Shown here piece by piece: positions 39,927 through 49,208 of a stretch of 64,000 nt of DNA (the stretch's first letter is position 1; every line of letters begins with the position of its first letter). The DNA lies in NCBI RefSeq assembly GCF_043789415.1, contig NZ_JBDLLW010000001.1:682001-746000 (forward strand), read 5' to 3'. The translations under genes were made by a program, and so were the position numbers. This stretch comes from Renibacterium sp043789415. Lineage in GTDB: Bacteria; Actinomycetota; Actinomycetes; Actinomycetales; Micrococcaceae. Below the pieces are notes generated by a model. The model worked only from the letters and a program-made list of their open reading frames with translations. It ran no database searches and was not told the DNA's origin.

Positions 39927-41631
39927 CTGAGGTGCTCGCATTCTTCAAGGACTCATCGAACTCCGGAGCCGCCGCGACCGACTGTTCCCGTGCAGTATCG
40001 GGTGGCAGATTCAGCGGAGAATGGTCGACCAGGAGGTCCCTTCTGCGCGGCAGTGTCAGCCTGAAGCAGGAGCCCTCCGCTGGGCGTGCCCAGACTTCCA
40101 GTTTGCCATGGTGCAGATGGGCGTCTTCGGTGGCGATCGCCAGCCCCAGGCCGCTACCGCCCGTGGTGCGGGCCCGTGCCGGATCAGCGCGCCAGAATCT
40201 GTCGAAGACCCGACTCAGTGCTTCCTCGGTCATCCCGATGCCGTGATCACGCACCGCGACTGCCACCACCTCGGCGTCAGCCGCAATGAAGATCTCAATG
40301 GGCCTCTTTTCCCCGTGTTCCAGAGCATTGACGATCAGATTGCGCAGGATTCTTTCAATGCGCCGCGGATCCATTTCCACCACACAGTGATCCCCTTGCA
40401 CAGCGGAGACCACCGTCATGGTCGAACCTATCTGATCGGCGAGCGGCTGAGCGGCGTCAAGCACCCGGTCGACCACGCCGAAGAGATCCTGAGACTCCCA
40501 ATCCAGCACGGCGGCACCGGCGTCGAACCTGGAGATCTCCAGGAGATCCGCCAGCAACGCCTGGAATCGCTCGACCTGGTGGTACATCAACTCCGCCGAA
40601 CGTTTGTTCACCGGGTCGAAGGAATCCCGGGATTCGTAGAGCACCTCCGCGGCCATCCGGACAGTGGTCAACGGGGTGCGCAGTTCATGGGAAACGTCGG
40701 AGACGAAGTTCCGCTGCATCTCGGAGAGCGAAGCGAGCTGAGTGATCTGCTCTTGCAAGGCGGTGGCCATCTTATTGAAAGAGTGAGCCAAACGGGCCAT
40801 CTCGTCCTCGCCGCGCGAGTTCATCCGTTCTTGCAGTTCCCCCGCGGCGAGCTTCTCCGCGACCAGGGCAGCCTGACTCACCGGCTGCACCACATTGCGG
40901 GTGACGTACCAAGTGATTCCGCCGATCAAGAGCAAGATCGCGGCCCCGGAGATCCACAGAACAGATTGGATGTAGTTCAGGGTGTCTTGCGTCTTATAGA
41001 GGTCGTACACCAAGTAGAGCTCGTAATTAGTGTCTACCAAGGTCACTTTTTTGCCCATCACGAGGGCGGGATGGCTGCCTTTATCGTCGACCGGCAGTGC
41101 TATCGACCTCCAGAACAGCTCTGATCCTGAGCTCTCTCGCACGGCTGAGCGCAGATCATCGGGCATGATCGATGGCGTGATGCTGCCGTCATCCGCGCTG
41201 GTGATAGAACTCACGATCGCCAGTTGACTGTTCTGATTGGGCACCAGAACCAGCAGGTAGCCACGGCTGCTCTCTGAGGTGTCATCGCTCAGGTTTTTCA
41301 AAATGCCCTGAGCGATGCCGACCAGTTTCGCCTTATCGGTGCCCGGGCCCACACTGACGCCGTCGAAGGAACCCTGCACCCGGTCGATACTGCGCTTCGC
41401 TTCAGCGGTGGCCTGCACCAGACGCTCCTGGAAAAGGCCGTTGGCGATCTGGTTGGACAGAAAAATGCCGACGCCGCCCACCGCCAGAAAAGTCACCAGC
41501 AGAGTCACGGAAATCGTCCGAACCTGCAATGAACGCCGCCAGTGGCCTATGCCAGCGCCGTATTCGCGGCCGAGCAGCGTGAGCAACGCAGACCAACCGC
41601 GCTTGGCGGCGGCCGTCAACCGAGCGAGCAT
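39916..41631 (-). CDS. mtrB: Sensor histidine kinase MtrB
   Basis: Membrane kinase for MtrA that controls cell-wall and division genes. Using the ATG at 41631 it has 571 residues: two membrane helices at about 39-59 and 222-244 flank an extracytoplasmic sensor domain, a HAMP domain follows (about 245-297), then DVSHELRTPL with the phosphoacceptor H315, and a HATPase domain (NLIVNALEHG, DHGIGM, GGSGLGLAI). The frame is open to 41679, but AGAAGGA sits just before the 41631 ATG and the longer form would overlap mtrA. It overlaps lpqB by 11 bases. Confidence 0.96.
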   Translation of the reverse strand: MLARLTAAAKRGWSALLTLLGREYGAGIGHWRRSLQVRTISVTLLVTFLAVGGVGIFLSNQIANGLFQERLVQATAEAKRSIDRVQGSFDGVSVGPGTDKAKLVGIAQGILKNLSDDTSESSRGYLLVLVPNQNSQLAIVSSITSADDGSITPSIMPDDLRSAVRESSGSELFWRSIALPVDDKGSHPALVMGKKVTLVDTNYELYLVYDLYKTQDTLNYIQSVLWISGAAILLLIGGITWYVTRNVVQPVSQAALVAEKLAAGELQERMNSRGEDEMARLAHSFNKMATALQEQITQLASLSEMQRNFVSDVSHELRTPLTTVRMAAEVLYESRDSFDPVNKRSAELMYHQVERFQALLADLLEISRFDAGAAVLDWESQDLFGVVDRVLDAAQPLADQIGSTMTVVSAVQGDHCVVEMDPRRIERILRNLIVNALEHGEKRPIEIFIAADAEVVAVAVRDHGIGMTEEALSRVFDRFWRADPARARTTGGSGLGLAIATEDAHLHHGKLEVWARPAEGSCFRLTLPRRRDLLVDHSPLNLPPDTAREQSVAAAPEFDESLKNASTSDEN

Positions 41632-41650
41632 TCCGTCCTTCTTCACCGAT

Positions 41651-42325
41651 CTACTGACCGGCCTTGTATCCCACTCCACGCACTGTCTGGACTACTTCCG
41701 GCGCCTCTGGATCTATTTCGATCTTGGAACGCAGCCGCTGCACATGCACGTTGACCAGACGGGTGTCCGCCGCGTGCCGATAGCCCCATACCTGCTCGAG
41801 CAGAAGCTCTCGGGTGAAAACCTGCCAGGGCTTCCGGGCCAATGCGACCAGCAGGTCGAACTCCAAGGGCGTCAGGGAGATGCGCTCCTGCCCTCGGGTG
41901 ACCAGATGGCCGGCGACGTCAATGGTGATATCTGCGATTGTCAGGGTCTCCGGCGTCTTGACGTCCCCGGGCCGCAGTCTGGCGCGCACCCGGGCCACCA
42001 ATTCAGCAGGCTTGAAGGGTTTGGGGACGTAATCATCAGCTCCAGATTCCAGTCCGCGCACCACGTCCGAGGTATCGGCTTTAGCGGTCAGCATCACGAT
42101 CGGTACATCGGATTCGGCACGGATCTGGCGGCAGACCTCAATGCCGTCTATTCCCGGCAGCATCAAATCGAGCAGCACCAAATCCGGTTTGCCCGTTCTG
42201 AAGGTTTCGAGTGCCTGGCTGCCATCAGCGCAGAAAAAAGGTTCGAATCCATCGTTACGCAAGACAATGCCGATCATCTCGGAAAGGGCCTCGTCGTCGT
42301 CAACCACCAAAATACGTGCCTTCAT
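41651..42325 (-). CDS. mtrA: Response regulator MtrA
   Basis: OmpR-family DNA-binding regulator, essential in mycobacteria, controlling genes of cell-wall turnover, division and replication. It has 224 residues: receiver domain with D9/D10 and phospho-acceptor D53 (LLLDLMLPG region), the conserved K in PKPF, and a C-terminal winged helix (ERISLTPLEFDLLVALAR, then LLEQVWGY and VNVHVQRLRSKI). It is the first gene of the mtrA-mtrB-lpqB operon. A promoter candidate with 17-base spacing lies about 35 bases upstream. The gene is divergent from the MoxR/DUF58-type operon at 42501. Confidence 0.97.
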   Translation of the reverse strand: MKARILVVDDDEALSEMIGIVLRNDGFEPFFCADGSQALETFRTGKPDLVLLDLMLPGIDGIEVCRQIRAESDVPIVMLTAKADTSDVVRGLESGADDYVPKPFKPAELVARVRARLRPGDVKTPETLTIADITIDVAGHLVTRGQERISLTPLEFDLLVALARKPWQVFTRELLLEQVWGYRHAADTRLVNVHVQRLRSKIEIDPEAPEVVQTVRGVGYKAGQ

Positions 42326-42358
42326 ATCTCTATATTCGCCTACCGAGTGGAGTTCTGT

Positions 42359-42387
42359 CTTATCGACCTGCCCAAAGCCATCGTCAA
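42359..42387 (-). promoter_or_regulatory. Candidate sigma-70-type promoter for mtrA
   Basis: On the minus strand TTGACG (42387-42382) and GATAAG (42364-42359) are separated by 17 bases, close to the housekeeping consensus. The start point would be near 42352, giving a leader of about 27 bases to the mtrA ATG. Confidence 0.5.
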
Positions 42388-42500
42388 TTCTGCAGGCTTA
42401 GCGCTATCAGGAGGCTTAATAGGTAGGCTAGTGACCAATGACCAGGCGATGCACAGCGTTGCGGGCGGCGTGCAGATCGTAGAAGCGGGAGGACCCAGCG

Positions 42501-43892
42501 ATGTCCGATGAGAGTGTTCCACCCGCCCCGCTGCCCTCTCACGGTGAGCAGCCAGATTCCGCAGAGCAGTTACCGCCGGCGACGGAACAAGTTCCATCAA
42601 CCGGGCAACCTCAAGGGTCTCAGCACTCCGCTGGCGATTCCGCCTCATGGAACGGAGCAGCAAACCAGCAGCCCGTCTGGGGCGGACAGCCCCAGACGGG
42701 ACAACAGCCTTCCTGGGGCGGACAGCCCCAATGGGGACAGCAACCGCAGTGGGGACAGCAACCGCAGTGGGGACAACAACCTTCCTGGGGCGGACAGCCG
42801 CCGTGGAATGCACAGACCCCGAACCAGCAAGCGGTGGCTCAGCAGTATGTGGCACCGCCCAAACCCGGCGTCATTCCGCTGCGCCCCCTGAACCTGGGTG
42901 AAGTCCTCGACGGCTCCTTCCAAGCCGCACGCCGGAACGGAAAAGCCATGTTCGGCTCAGCGTTACTGGTCCAGGCGGGCTCTACCGTATTGAGTCTGCT
43001 CGCCATCCTGCTGGCAGCAGGAGACAGTCTCGGCGCCTTTCTTCAGTTCAGCACCAGCACGACGAGCTTTGGTCGCTCCGATACCCGTGCTCTCGCCGAC
43101 TTCCTCGTCTCGATCGGAGTAGGAATCGGGGTATCCTCCTCGATCTCCGTGATCGGCACCGTGGTTCTACAAGGCGTCTTGGCGATTCCGGTGCTGCGAT
43201 CCACGGTGAACCGCCGCACCACCTTCAAGCAGATGTGGCGGCTGGCCAGAGCAAAGATCTGGACGCTCGTGCTGCTGGCCCTGCTCTATGTCGTGGTGTC
43301 CCTGACAGTCATCGGGGTGCTGGCAACCATCGTGGTACTGCTGGCAGCCTCAATCGGCCTGGTGAGCATTCCGCTCGCTCTGCTGCTCGGGCTCGGGCTC
43401 GCTGTACTGGTGATCTGGGTGGGAGCAAAACTGCTGCTCGCTCCAGCGGTCATCGTCATCGAAGGCCTGGGAGTATTCGGCGCGATGAAACGCTCCTGGC
43501 AGCTCAGTAATGGGCACTGGTGGCGAACTTTTGGCACCTACTTCCTGGCACAGTTGATCGTGGGGACGATCTCCAGCGTGATCTCGTTCCCGATCGGCAT
43601 GTTGCTCGGTTTACTGGTCCCCTTGGCCTTTCCGCACCCCACCGATTCAGAGCGGATCACTATCTTGCTCATCTCACAGGGCCTGGCCTACCTGCTGACG
43701 AACGTGGTGGCAGCCGTCGCCTATGCCTTCCAGACCGGAGTGCTGGCCTTGCTCTACACCGATCTGAGAATTCGGAAAGAAGGCTTCGACCTCCTGCTGC
43801 TGAAGGATTTGGAAACCGCCACAGAGGAGAACCCTGACGGCATCCCGGGCGCTCCGATATCGACGGCGTCAACTGGCTGGACTGCTCCATGA
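42501..43892 (+). CDS. Membrane protein with Gln/Trp-rich N-terminal repeats (glycerophosphodiester phosphodiesterase membrane-domain type)
   Basis: A 463-residue protein. The first 120 residues are Pro/Gln/Gly/Trp-rich with repeated WGQQPQ and WGGQP units and are probably disordered. From about 125 there are six long hydrophobic helices, starting after PLRPLNLGEVLDGSFQAARRN, which resembles the membrane domain that accompanies some glycerophosphodiester phosphodiesterases (GPDPase_memb). No phosphodiesterase domain is present. GGAGG is eight bases before the ATG. The stop overlaps the DUF4129 gene (ATGA), so it opens a five-gene operon with DUF4129, DUF4350, MoxR and DUF58. The repeats may mediate self-association or protein contacts, by composition only. 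Confidence 0.8.
   Translation: MSDESVPPAPLPSHGEQPDSAEQLPPATEQVPSTGQPQGSQHSAGDSASWNGAANQQPVWGGQPQTGQQPSWGGQPQWGQQPQWGQQPQWGQQPSWGGQPPWNAQTPNQQAVAQQYVAPPKPGVIPLRPLNLGEVLDGSFQAARRNGKAMFGSALLVQAGSTVLSLLAILLAAGDSLGAFLQFSTSTTSFGRSDTRALADFLVSIGVGIGVSSSISVIGTVVLQGVLAIPVLRSTVNRRTTFKQMWRLARAKIWTLVLLALLYVVVSLTVIGVLATIVVLLAASIGLVSIPLALLLGLGLAVLVIWVGAKLLLAPAVIVIEGLGVFGAMKRSWQLSNGHWWRTFGTYFLAQLIVGTISSVISFPIGMLLGLLVPLAFPHPTDSERITILLISQGLAYLLTNVVAAVAYAFQTGVLALLYTDLRIRKEGFDLLLLKDLETATEENPDGIPGAPISTASTGWTAP
42732..42785 (+). repeat. 18-bp tandem repeat in coding sequence
   Basis: The unit TGGGGACAGCAACCGCAG occurs twice exactly (42732-42767) and a third time with changes (42768-42785). It encodes WGQQPQ repeats in the disordered N-terminus of the membrane protein. 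Such units can expand or contract by slippage. Confidence 0.75.
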
Positions 43893-44566
43893 GAATCTTC
43901 GACGTACCGGTTGATCCCGACGCCGAGCAAGCCCGGCAGTGGGCCATCGAAGAACTCGCGAAGCGCCAGTATCAGGAGGCTAAACCCGGCCTGGGCCAGC
44001 AGATCCTCGAGGCAATCAGTAAGTTCTTCAGCAATCTGCTGGGTGGTCTATCGGATGCCACGCACATCGATAGCGGCGTCGTCGGCATCATTCTGGTAGT
44101 GGTTCCGCTGCTCGTCATCGGCCTGGTCATCTATCTGGTGAGGCCCAGATTACTCACGCGTCAGCAAGCCGACGCCGAGGTCTTCGAGACAGACAGTTCG
44201 CTTTCCGCCCAGGACCATCGTGCTCGAGCTCAGGGAGCCGCGAAAACCGGAGATTTCTCGCTCGCGGTGACCGAACTTTTCCGCGCCATTGTGCGCAGTG
44301 CGGAAGAACGAGTGGTGATCGATCCCCAGCCGGGGCGTACCGCGGACGAGGTGACCGGGAAACTGGCCGCTGCCTTCGCTCAGGAGCAGCAGGCCCTATG
44401 GCAGGCCGCCCTGCTGTTCAACCGAATTCGTTATTCGGTGCAGAAATCGGGTCGTGCCACTGCGACGGAGGCCGCTTATCAGGAATTACTGAGGCTTGAC
44501 GAATCCTTGCAAGAGCTCAAGCCCGCAGCAGACGACGTCCAGCTCGAATGGGTTGGACCCCGATGA
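43889..44566 (+). CDS. DUF4129 domain membrane protein
   Basis: A 225-residue protein with one membrane helix at about residues 65-90 and a C-terminal cytoplasmic DUF4129 domain (about 110-215: ARAQGAAKTGDFSLAVTELF, IDPQPGRTADEVT, WQAALLFNRIRYS). DUF4129 proteins are standard members of MoxR/DUF58 operons and often carry transglutaminase partners; no transglutaminase domain is present here. It overlaps the preceding gene (ATGA) and the following DUF4350 gene (ATGA). The likely role is a membrane partner in a MoxR-dependent complex, by gene context. Confidence 0.88.
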   Translation: MRIFDVPVDPDAEQARQWAIEELAKRQYQEAKPGLGQQILEAISKFFSNLLGGLSDATHIDSGVVGIILVVVPLLVIGLVIYLVRPRLLTRQQADAEVFETDSSLSAQDHRARAQGAAKTGDFSLAVTELFRAIVRSAEERVVIDPQPGRTADEVTGKLAAAFAQEQQALWQAALLFNRIRYSVQKSGRATATEAAYQELLRLDESLQELKPAADDVQLEWVGPR

Positions 44567-45831
44567 CGCAGCAGCCCATCACGCAGCCGGACTCCGCATT
44601 TTCGGATTCCGGCGAAGAACTTCCCGAGAAGTTCGACACTCCCCTGCCCGATACCACAAAACAACGGTTTCTGAGTTGGCTGCGTAGATCCCGCTTCTGG
44701 CTGATCATCGGTGGAGTCTTTCTGCTGGTCGTAGTCGTCGGTTTGATCAGCGTGCTGAATTCAGGGCCCGGCTCGACCGCTAATCTGGCCTCGAACAACC
44801 CCGCGCCCGCGGGAGCAATGGCAACCGCCGAAATCCTCGAAAAGCAAGGCGTCCAGGTTAAGGCCAGCAATGATTTAGAGAGCACTTTGGCCGCGGTACA
44901 GGCCAAGGGATCAGGCTCTTCGACCGTTTTCCTCTATGACAGGACCCGGCTGCTCTCCCCTGAGCAGCTTCGAAAACTGGCCGCCAGTGGTGCCCGGATC
45001 GTCGTGGTGAGGCCTGGTCCGCTGGATCTCAAGGCTCTCGACCCGGAGATTCAGTCAGCCGGCTCCTATAAAGTGAACGAAGAGAACCAGAACGATGAGA
45101 TCTCAGCACAGTGCGATGTTCCAGACGCTGTAGCCGCGGGAAAGATCGACGGGGCCGAAGCCACCCTCTACTCCGGGCCGGTGACCTGCTTTCCGAGCGG
45201 AGAGCAGGGCGGAAAGCCGATCGGCCAGCTCGCCCAGACTAAAGACGGCAAACTGACAGTCGTGGGCAATGCCAGTATTTTCAGCAATGAACGCCTGGCT
45301 CAGAGCGGTAATGCGGCGCTGGCGCTTCGCTTACTCGGTCACAGCGAGCAACTCGTCTGGTATCTGCCCTCGGCCAAGGATCTCCCGGTCGAGTACCAGC
45401 GCCCGAACCTCAGCGCACTGCAACCCGGCTGGCTGGTTCCGGTCAGCGTCTGGCTGCTGGTGGTGGCGCTGCTGGCGATGCTCTGGAAAGGACGCCGGGA
45501 TGGCCCGCTGGTCGAGGAGCCGCTGCCGGTGATCGTGAAAGCCTCCGAGACGGCCACCGGGCGGGCCAGGCTCTATCAGGACGCCCGAGCCCTGGATCGC
45601 GCTACCGCGAGTCTGCGAGCGGCAGCGCTGCAGCGGCTGAGCAGAAAGCTGCGTCTGGGATCCTCGGCTAGTCGCGAGGCCATTGTGCTGGCGGCCGCCC
45701 AGCACGGCCAGCGTCCGGAGACTGATGTGCGCCGTATCTTGCTGCTCACTGAACCGACCAGCGAGGCCCAGTTACTGGCCTGGTCACAAGATGTGGAAAA
45801 TTTGGAAAAGGATCTAGAGAGGGACTACTAA
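44563..45831 (+). CDS. DUF4350 domain membrane protein
   Basis: A 422-residue protein with one membrane helix near residues 45-65, an extracytoplasmic DUF4350 domain (about 75-285, with SSTVFLYDRTRLLSPEQL and an internal cysteine pair), a second helix at about 300-320, and a basic cytoplasmic C-terminus of about 100 residues. DUF4350 has a fold related to glutamine-amidotransferase-like domains and no assigned activity. The start at 44563 is chosen for its ATGA overlap with the DUF4129 stop; an in-frame ATG lies 15 bases earlier. It is the third gene of the operon. Confidence 0.87.
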   Translation: MTQQPITQPDSAFSDSGEELPEKFDTPLPDTTKQRFLSWLRRSRFWLIIGGVFLLVVVVGLISVLNSGPGSTANLASNNPAPAGAMATAEILEKQGVQVKASNDLESTLAAVQAKGSGSSTVFLYDRTRLLSPEQLRKLAASGARIVVVRPGPLDLKALDPEIQSAGSYKVNEENQNDEISAQCDVPDAVAAGKIDGAEATLYSGPVTCFPSGEQGGKPIGQLAQTKDGKLTVVGNASIFSNERLAQSGNAALALRLLGHSEQLVWYLPSAKDLPVEYQRPNLSALQPGWLVPVSVWLLVVALLAMLWKGRRDGPLVEEPLPVIVKASETATGRARLYQDARALDRATASLRAAALQRLSRKLRLGSSASREAIVLAAAQHGQRPETDVRRILLLTEPTSEAQLLAWSQDVENLEKDLERDY

Positions 45832-45835
45832 AACG

Positions 45836-46903
45836 ATGAGTGAACAGCCCTATCCTCAGCCGGGCCAGTCCTGGTCGGAGGAAACGCCGCAGGCTCCGAA
45901 TGAGTATCAGGCCCAACCACAGCCAGTACCTGCTGCGGCTCCGGTCACTGCCCCAGACCCGGCCCGGGCAGCTCTGCTCGCGGTGCGGGCGGAGGTAGCG
46001 AAAGCCGTGGTCGGCCAGGATTCAACCGTCACCGGGATTCTGATCGCGCTGCTGGCCAGGGGCCATGTGCTTCTGGAAGGCGTCCCCGGAGTGGCCAAAA
46101 CCTTATTGGTGCGAGCGCTATCCACCGCACTCAGCCTCGACACCAAACGGGTTCAGTTCACCCCTGACCTGATGCCGGGCGACGTCACCGGCTCACTCAT
46201 CTACGATGCGCACAGCTCGGAGTTCACCTTTCGTGAAGGACCGGTCTTCACCAATATCCTGCTCGCCGATGAGATCAACCGAACCCCTCCTAAGACCCAG
46301 GCCTCACTGCTTGAAGCGATGGAGGAGCGCCAGGTGTCGGTCGATGGAGTCACCCGACCGCTGCCCGCGCCCTTTATCGTCGCGGCAACCCAGAACCCCG
46401 TCGAATACGAGGGGACCTACCCGCTCCCCGAAGCGCAACTCGATCGCTTCCTGCTCAAGCTGAGCATGCCGCTGCCCAACCGCGAGGAAGAGATCGAAGT
46501 GGTCCGTCGGCACAGCAAGGGCTTCGACCCGCGCGATCTAGCGGCTGCCGGAGTCCATCCGGTGGCCGGCGTCGCGGAACTGGATCTGGCACGAGCAGCG
46601 ATCTCCGGCGTCGAGATCTCCCCCGAGGTGCTGGCCTACATCGTTGACGTGGTACGCGCGACCCGATCGGCACCGTCCTTCCAGCTCGGAGTTTCGCCGC
46701 GTGGGGCGACCGCCCTGCTGAACACCTCTCGAGCCTGGGCCTGGTTGTCCGGCCGTGACTTCGTCACCCCCGATGATGTGAAAGCACTCACGCTGCCCGC
46801 GCTGCGGCATCGCGTCGGGCTACGACCGGAGGCTCAGATGGATGGCGTTCAGGTGGACGATGTGCTGGCCAGCATTCTGGCCACCGTCCCGGTGCCCCGC
46901 TAG
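45836..46903 (+). CDS. MoxR-family AAA+ ATPase
   Basis: A 355-residue AAA+ protein of the MoxR family, chaperone-like ATPases that insert cofactors or assemble complexes, usually with a VWA- or DUF58-domain partner. Walker A is GVPGVAKT at 82-89, Walker B is ILLADEINR, sensor 1 is VAATQNPVEYEG, and the AAA lid domain fills about residues 255-355. The first 40 residues are Pro/Gln-rich and probably flexible. It starts four bases after DUF4350 and is followed after 11 bases by the DUF58 gene, the classic pairing. Confidence 0.93.
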   Translation: MSEQPYPQPGQSWSEETPQAPNEYQAQPQPVPAAAPVTAPDPARAALLAVRAEVAKAVVGQDSTVTGILIALLARGHVLLEGVPGVAKTLLVRALSTALSLDTKRVQFTPDLMPGDVTGSLIYDAHSSEFTFREGPVFTNILLADEINRTPPKTQASLLEAMEERQVSVDGVTRPLPAPFIVAATQNPVEYEGTYPLPEAQLDRFLLKLSMPLPNREEEIEVVRRHSKGFDPRDLAAAGVHPVAGVAELDLARAAISGVEISPEVLAYIVDVVRATRSAPSFQLGVSPRGATALLNTSRAWAWLSGRDFVTPDDVKALTLPALRHRVGLRPEAQMDGVQVDDVLASILATVPVPR

Positions 46904-46914
46904 GTGCTCGGCCT

Positions 46915-48207
46915 GTGGTGATCACCGGAAGATTCGTTCTACTGGCGCTGGCCGGCTTGATTCCGCTTTTCTTCTACCCGGCCCCGCTCACCATGCTGGT
47001 TTGGGCTGCCCTGCTGCTCTTGGTCCTGATAGCCGATCTGCTACTGGCGGCTTCCCCTCGGAAGCTGCGATTCGCGCGACAGTTACCGGCTTCAGTGCGA
47101 CTCGACGAATCCTGTAGCTCGCGTCTCACGATAGCCAATACCGGCGCGCGGCGGCTGCGCGGCACCCTGCGCGACGGCTGGCAGCCCTCGGCCGGTGCCC
47201 GGGATGCTCGGCAGAGGTTGGATGTCCCCGGGCTCGAACGACGCCGGTTGAGCATGACGCTGCGGCCCCGGCGTCGTGGTGATCTAAGGAGTAAGCAGGT
47301 CACGGTGCGCTCGCTAGGGCCACTCGGGATGGCGGCCCGGCAGCTCACCGTGGAGGTGCCCGGGATGCTGCGGGTGTTGCCACCCTTCCGCTCAAAGCGC
47401 CATCTGCCCTCCAAACTACGACGGCTCCGTGAGCTGGATGGCCGGGCCGCCGTCCAGATTCGTGGCGCCGGTACGGAATTCGACTCACTGCGAGACTATG
47501 TCCGAGGCGATGACGTGCGTTCGATCGACTGGCGAGCCACCGCCCGACGGCAGGCAGTGGTGGTGCGGACTTGGCGACCGGAGCGCGACCGTCGTGTACT
47601 GATCGTGATGGATACCTCGCGCACCTCGGCTGCCCGGATCGAGGATGAGCCACGCCTGGACACCGAGATCGAAGCGGCGCTGCTGCTCGCCGTGCTGGCG
47701 GATCGAGGTGGTGATCGGGTCGATTTCCTGGCCTTCGACCGGCGGGTCAGAGCGAGGGTTGCCTCGAGCCAGAAAGGCAATCTGCTCTCCTCGCTGGTAC
47801 AGGCAATAGCTCCTTTGGACGCCGAGTTGATCGAGATGGACTGGACCCAGATTCCAGGCCAGGTCCGAGCAATCACCGCGCACCGCTCTCTCGTAGTGCT
47901 GCTGACCTCGCTGGACTCGGGGGCCGCTGAGGAAGGGCTGTTGCCCATGGTGAACCAGCTGGCCCAGAATCATGTGGTGGTGGTCGCCGCGGTTCAAGAC
48001 CCGGTGCTCGCTGAGTTGCGTGGTCGGCGGAGCACCAGCACCGAGGTATATCAGGCGGCCGCCGCGGAACGCGCGATCCTGGACCGCGCCGCAGTGAGCG
48101 CGCAGCTGAAACAAGCGGGAGCCGAAGTGGTCGACGCTGTTCCAGCCGAGCTGCCGCCCAAATTAGCCGATATGTATATTCGGCTCAAGGCCGCCGGGAG
48201 GCTCTGA
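46915..48207 (+). CDS. DUF58 domain protein (VWA-related), MoxR partner
   Basis: A 430-residue protein with two N-terminal membrane helices (about residues 5-45) and a C-terminal DUF58 domain that overlaps a von Willebrand A-like fold: ELDGRAAVQIRGAGTEFDSLRDYVRGDDVRSIDW is the family signature region, followed by VLIVMDTSRTS, the MIDAS-like DxSxS variant (DTSRTS). DUF58 proteins are the usual partners of MoxR ATPases. The start is GTG at 46915, a few bases after the moxR stop, without a strong ribosome site. This ends the five-gene operon; the region is the most GC-rich of the window by sampled lines. Confidence 0.9.
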   Translation: MVITGRFVLLALAGLIPLFFYPAPLTMLVWAALLLLVLIADLLLAASPRKLRFARQLPASVRLDESCSSRLTIANTGARRLRGTLRDGWQPSAGARDARQRLDVPGLERRRLSMTLRPRRRGDLRSKQVTVRSLGPLGMAARQLTVEVPGMLRVLPPFRSKRHLPSKLRRLRELDGRAAVQIRGAGTEFDSLRDYVRGDDVRSIDWRATARRQAVVVRTWRPERDRRVLIVMDTSRTSAARIEDEPRLDTEIEAALLLAVLADRGGDRVDFLAFDRRVRARVASSQKGNLLSSLVQAIAPLDAELIEMDWTQIPGQVRAITAHRSLVVLLTSLDSGAAEEGLLPMVNQLAQNHVVVVAAVQDPVLAELRGRRSTSTEVYQAAAAERAILDRAAVSAQLKQAGAEVVDAVPAELPPKLADMYIRLKAAGRL

Positions 48208-48277
48208 ACCCCTCGGCTTGCCTGAGACATCGCATCCCAGAGCTCTTGAGGCCGGCAGGCTGGGATACTCTGAGAAG

Positions 48278-49208
48278 ATGTTCGATTACTCCTCCACAGC
48301 CCAGAGGGTGCCCTGGCGGAGCTTGCCCGAACAACTGAGGACGACCGTCGAGGCCGAGCTCGGAGGTGCGGTAACGCAGGTCGATATGGCTCCGGGTGGC
48401 TTCACCCCGGGGTTCGCCGGGGTGGTCCGATCCCAGGAACGGGAAGTGTTCGTCAAGGCCGCTTCCAGCGCCGAGCAATGGATCTTCGACTCCTATGCCA
48501 GAGAGGCCCAGGTGCACGCCGCTCTGCCAGCGGGAGTACCTGCTCCGGAACTGAACGAGGCCAGGGTTATTTCAGCGGGGGACGTCGAATGGCAGCTGCT
48601 GATCTTCTCGGCGGTCCCTGGCCGGATGCCGGGAATGCCGTGGACCGAGTCAGACTTAGCCGGCATCGAGCGAGCCCTGATAGAAACTGACCGGGCGCTC
48701 AGTGCCCAGCCGCCTGAACTCAGCTTCGACTCCTTGGGAGCCGACTTCGGCGGAAGCAGAACTCTCCGCCAGGTGTTCAGGAGGCCGCTGCCCGCTTTTG
48801 CCCCCAAGCTCTCCGCCTCGGCCGCCGCAGAACTGGCCGGGCTCGTCGAGCTGGCACCGGAAGCGCTTTCGGGTGACAGCTTGCAACACAATGACCTCCG
48901 CCCGGACAATATCCTGATTCAGGGGGATCGGGTGCTGTTCTGTGACTGGAATTTCCTGAGCTACGGGCCGCTTTGGGCGGACTGGGTAGTGATGCTCAGC
49001 TATTCCCGTCACGGTGGTCTGGACGTCGATCCCTGGTTGCATGACTCCGCGTTGAGCTCCAGCGCGACAGCTGATCACATCGACTGTTGGCTGGCGATAC
49101 TGGCCGCTTATTTCCTCTACTCCGCAGCCAAGCCCGAGGCTTCGGGCGCACGGGCGATACAGTGCACTGATGATTCTCGATTGGCTGATCGAACGCAGGG
49201 CGTTATGA
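48278..49208 (+). CDS. Aminoglycoside-phosphotransferase-family protein, frameshifted near its 3' end
   Basis: APH/choline-kinase-fold protein of about 309 residues. QHNDLRPDN is the catalytic loop and LFCDWN replaces the usual DFD/DWD metal motif (aspartate kept). The ATG at 48278 begins MFDYSS; the frame is open to 48218. Up to about 49162 the frame is normal. From there the continuing frame reads unconvincingly (CTDDSRLADRTQGV) and runs into the next gene, while the frame shifted by one base reads ALMILDWLIERRAL and stops at TGA 49206-49208, overlapping an ATG at 49205. This indicates that one base was inserted near 49163 (or that the read has an error) and that the original gene ended at 49208. 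Substrate unknown. Confidence 0.75.

Noticed and set aside
40021..41124. Open frame of 367 codons opposite mtrB
   Set aside because: Antisense shadow of a certain gene, composition biased to His, Arg and Gln, no domain.
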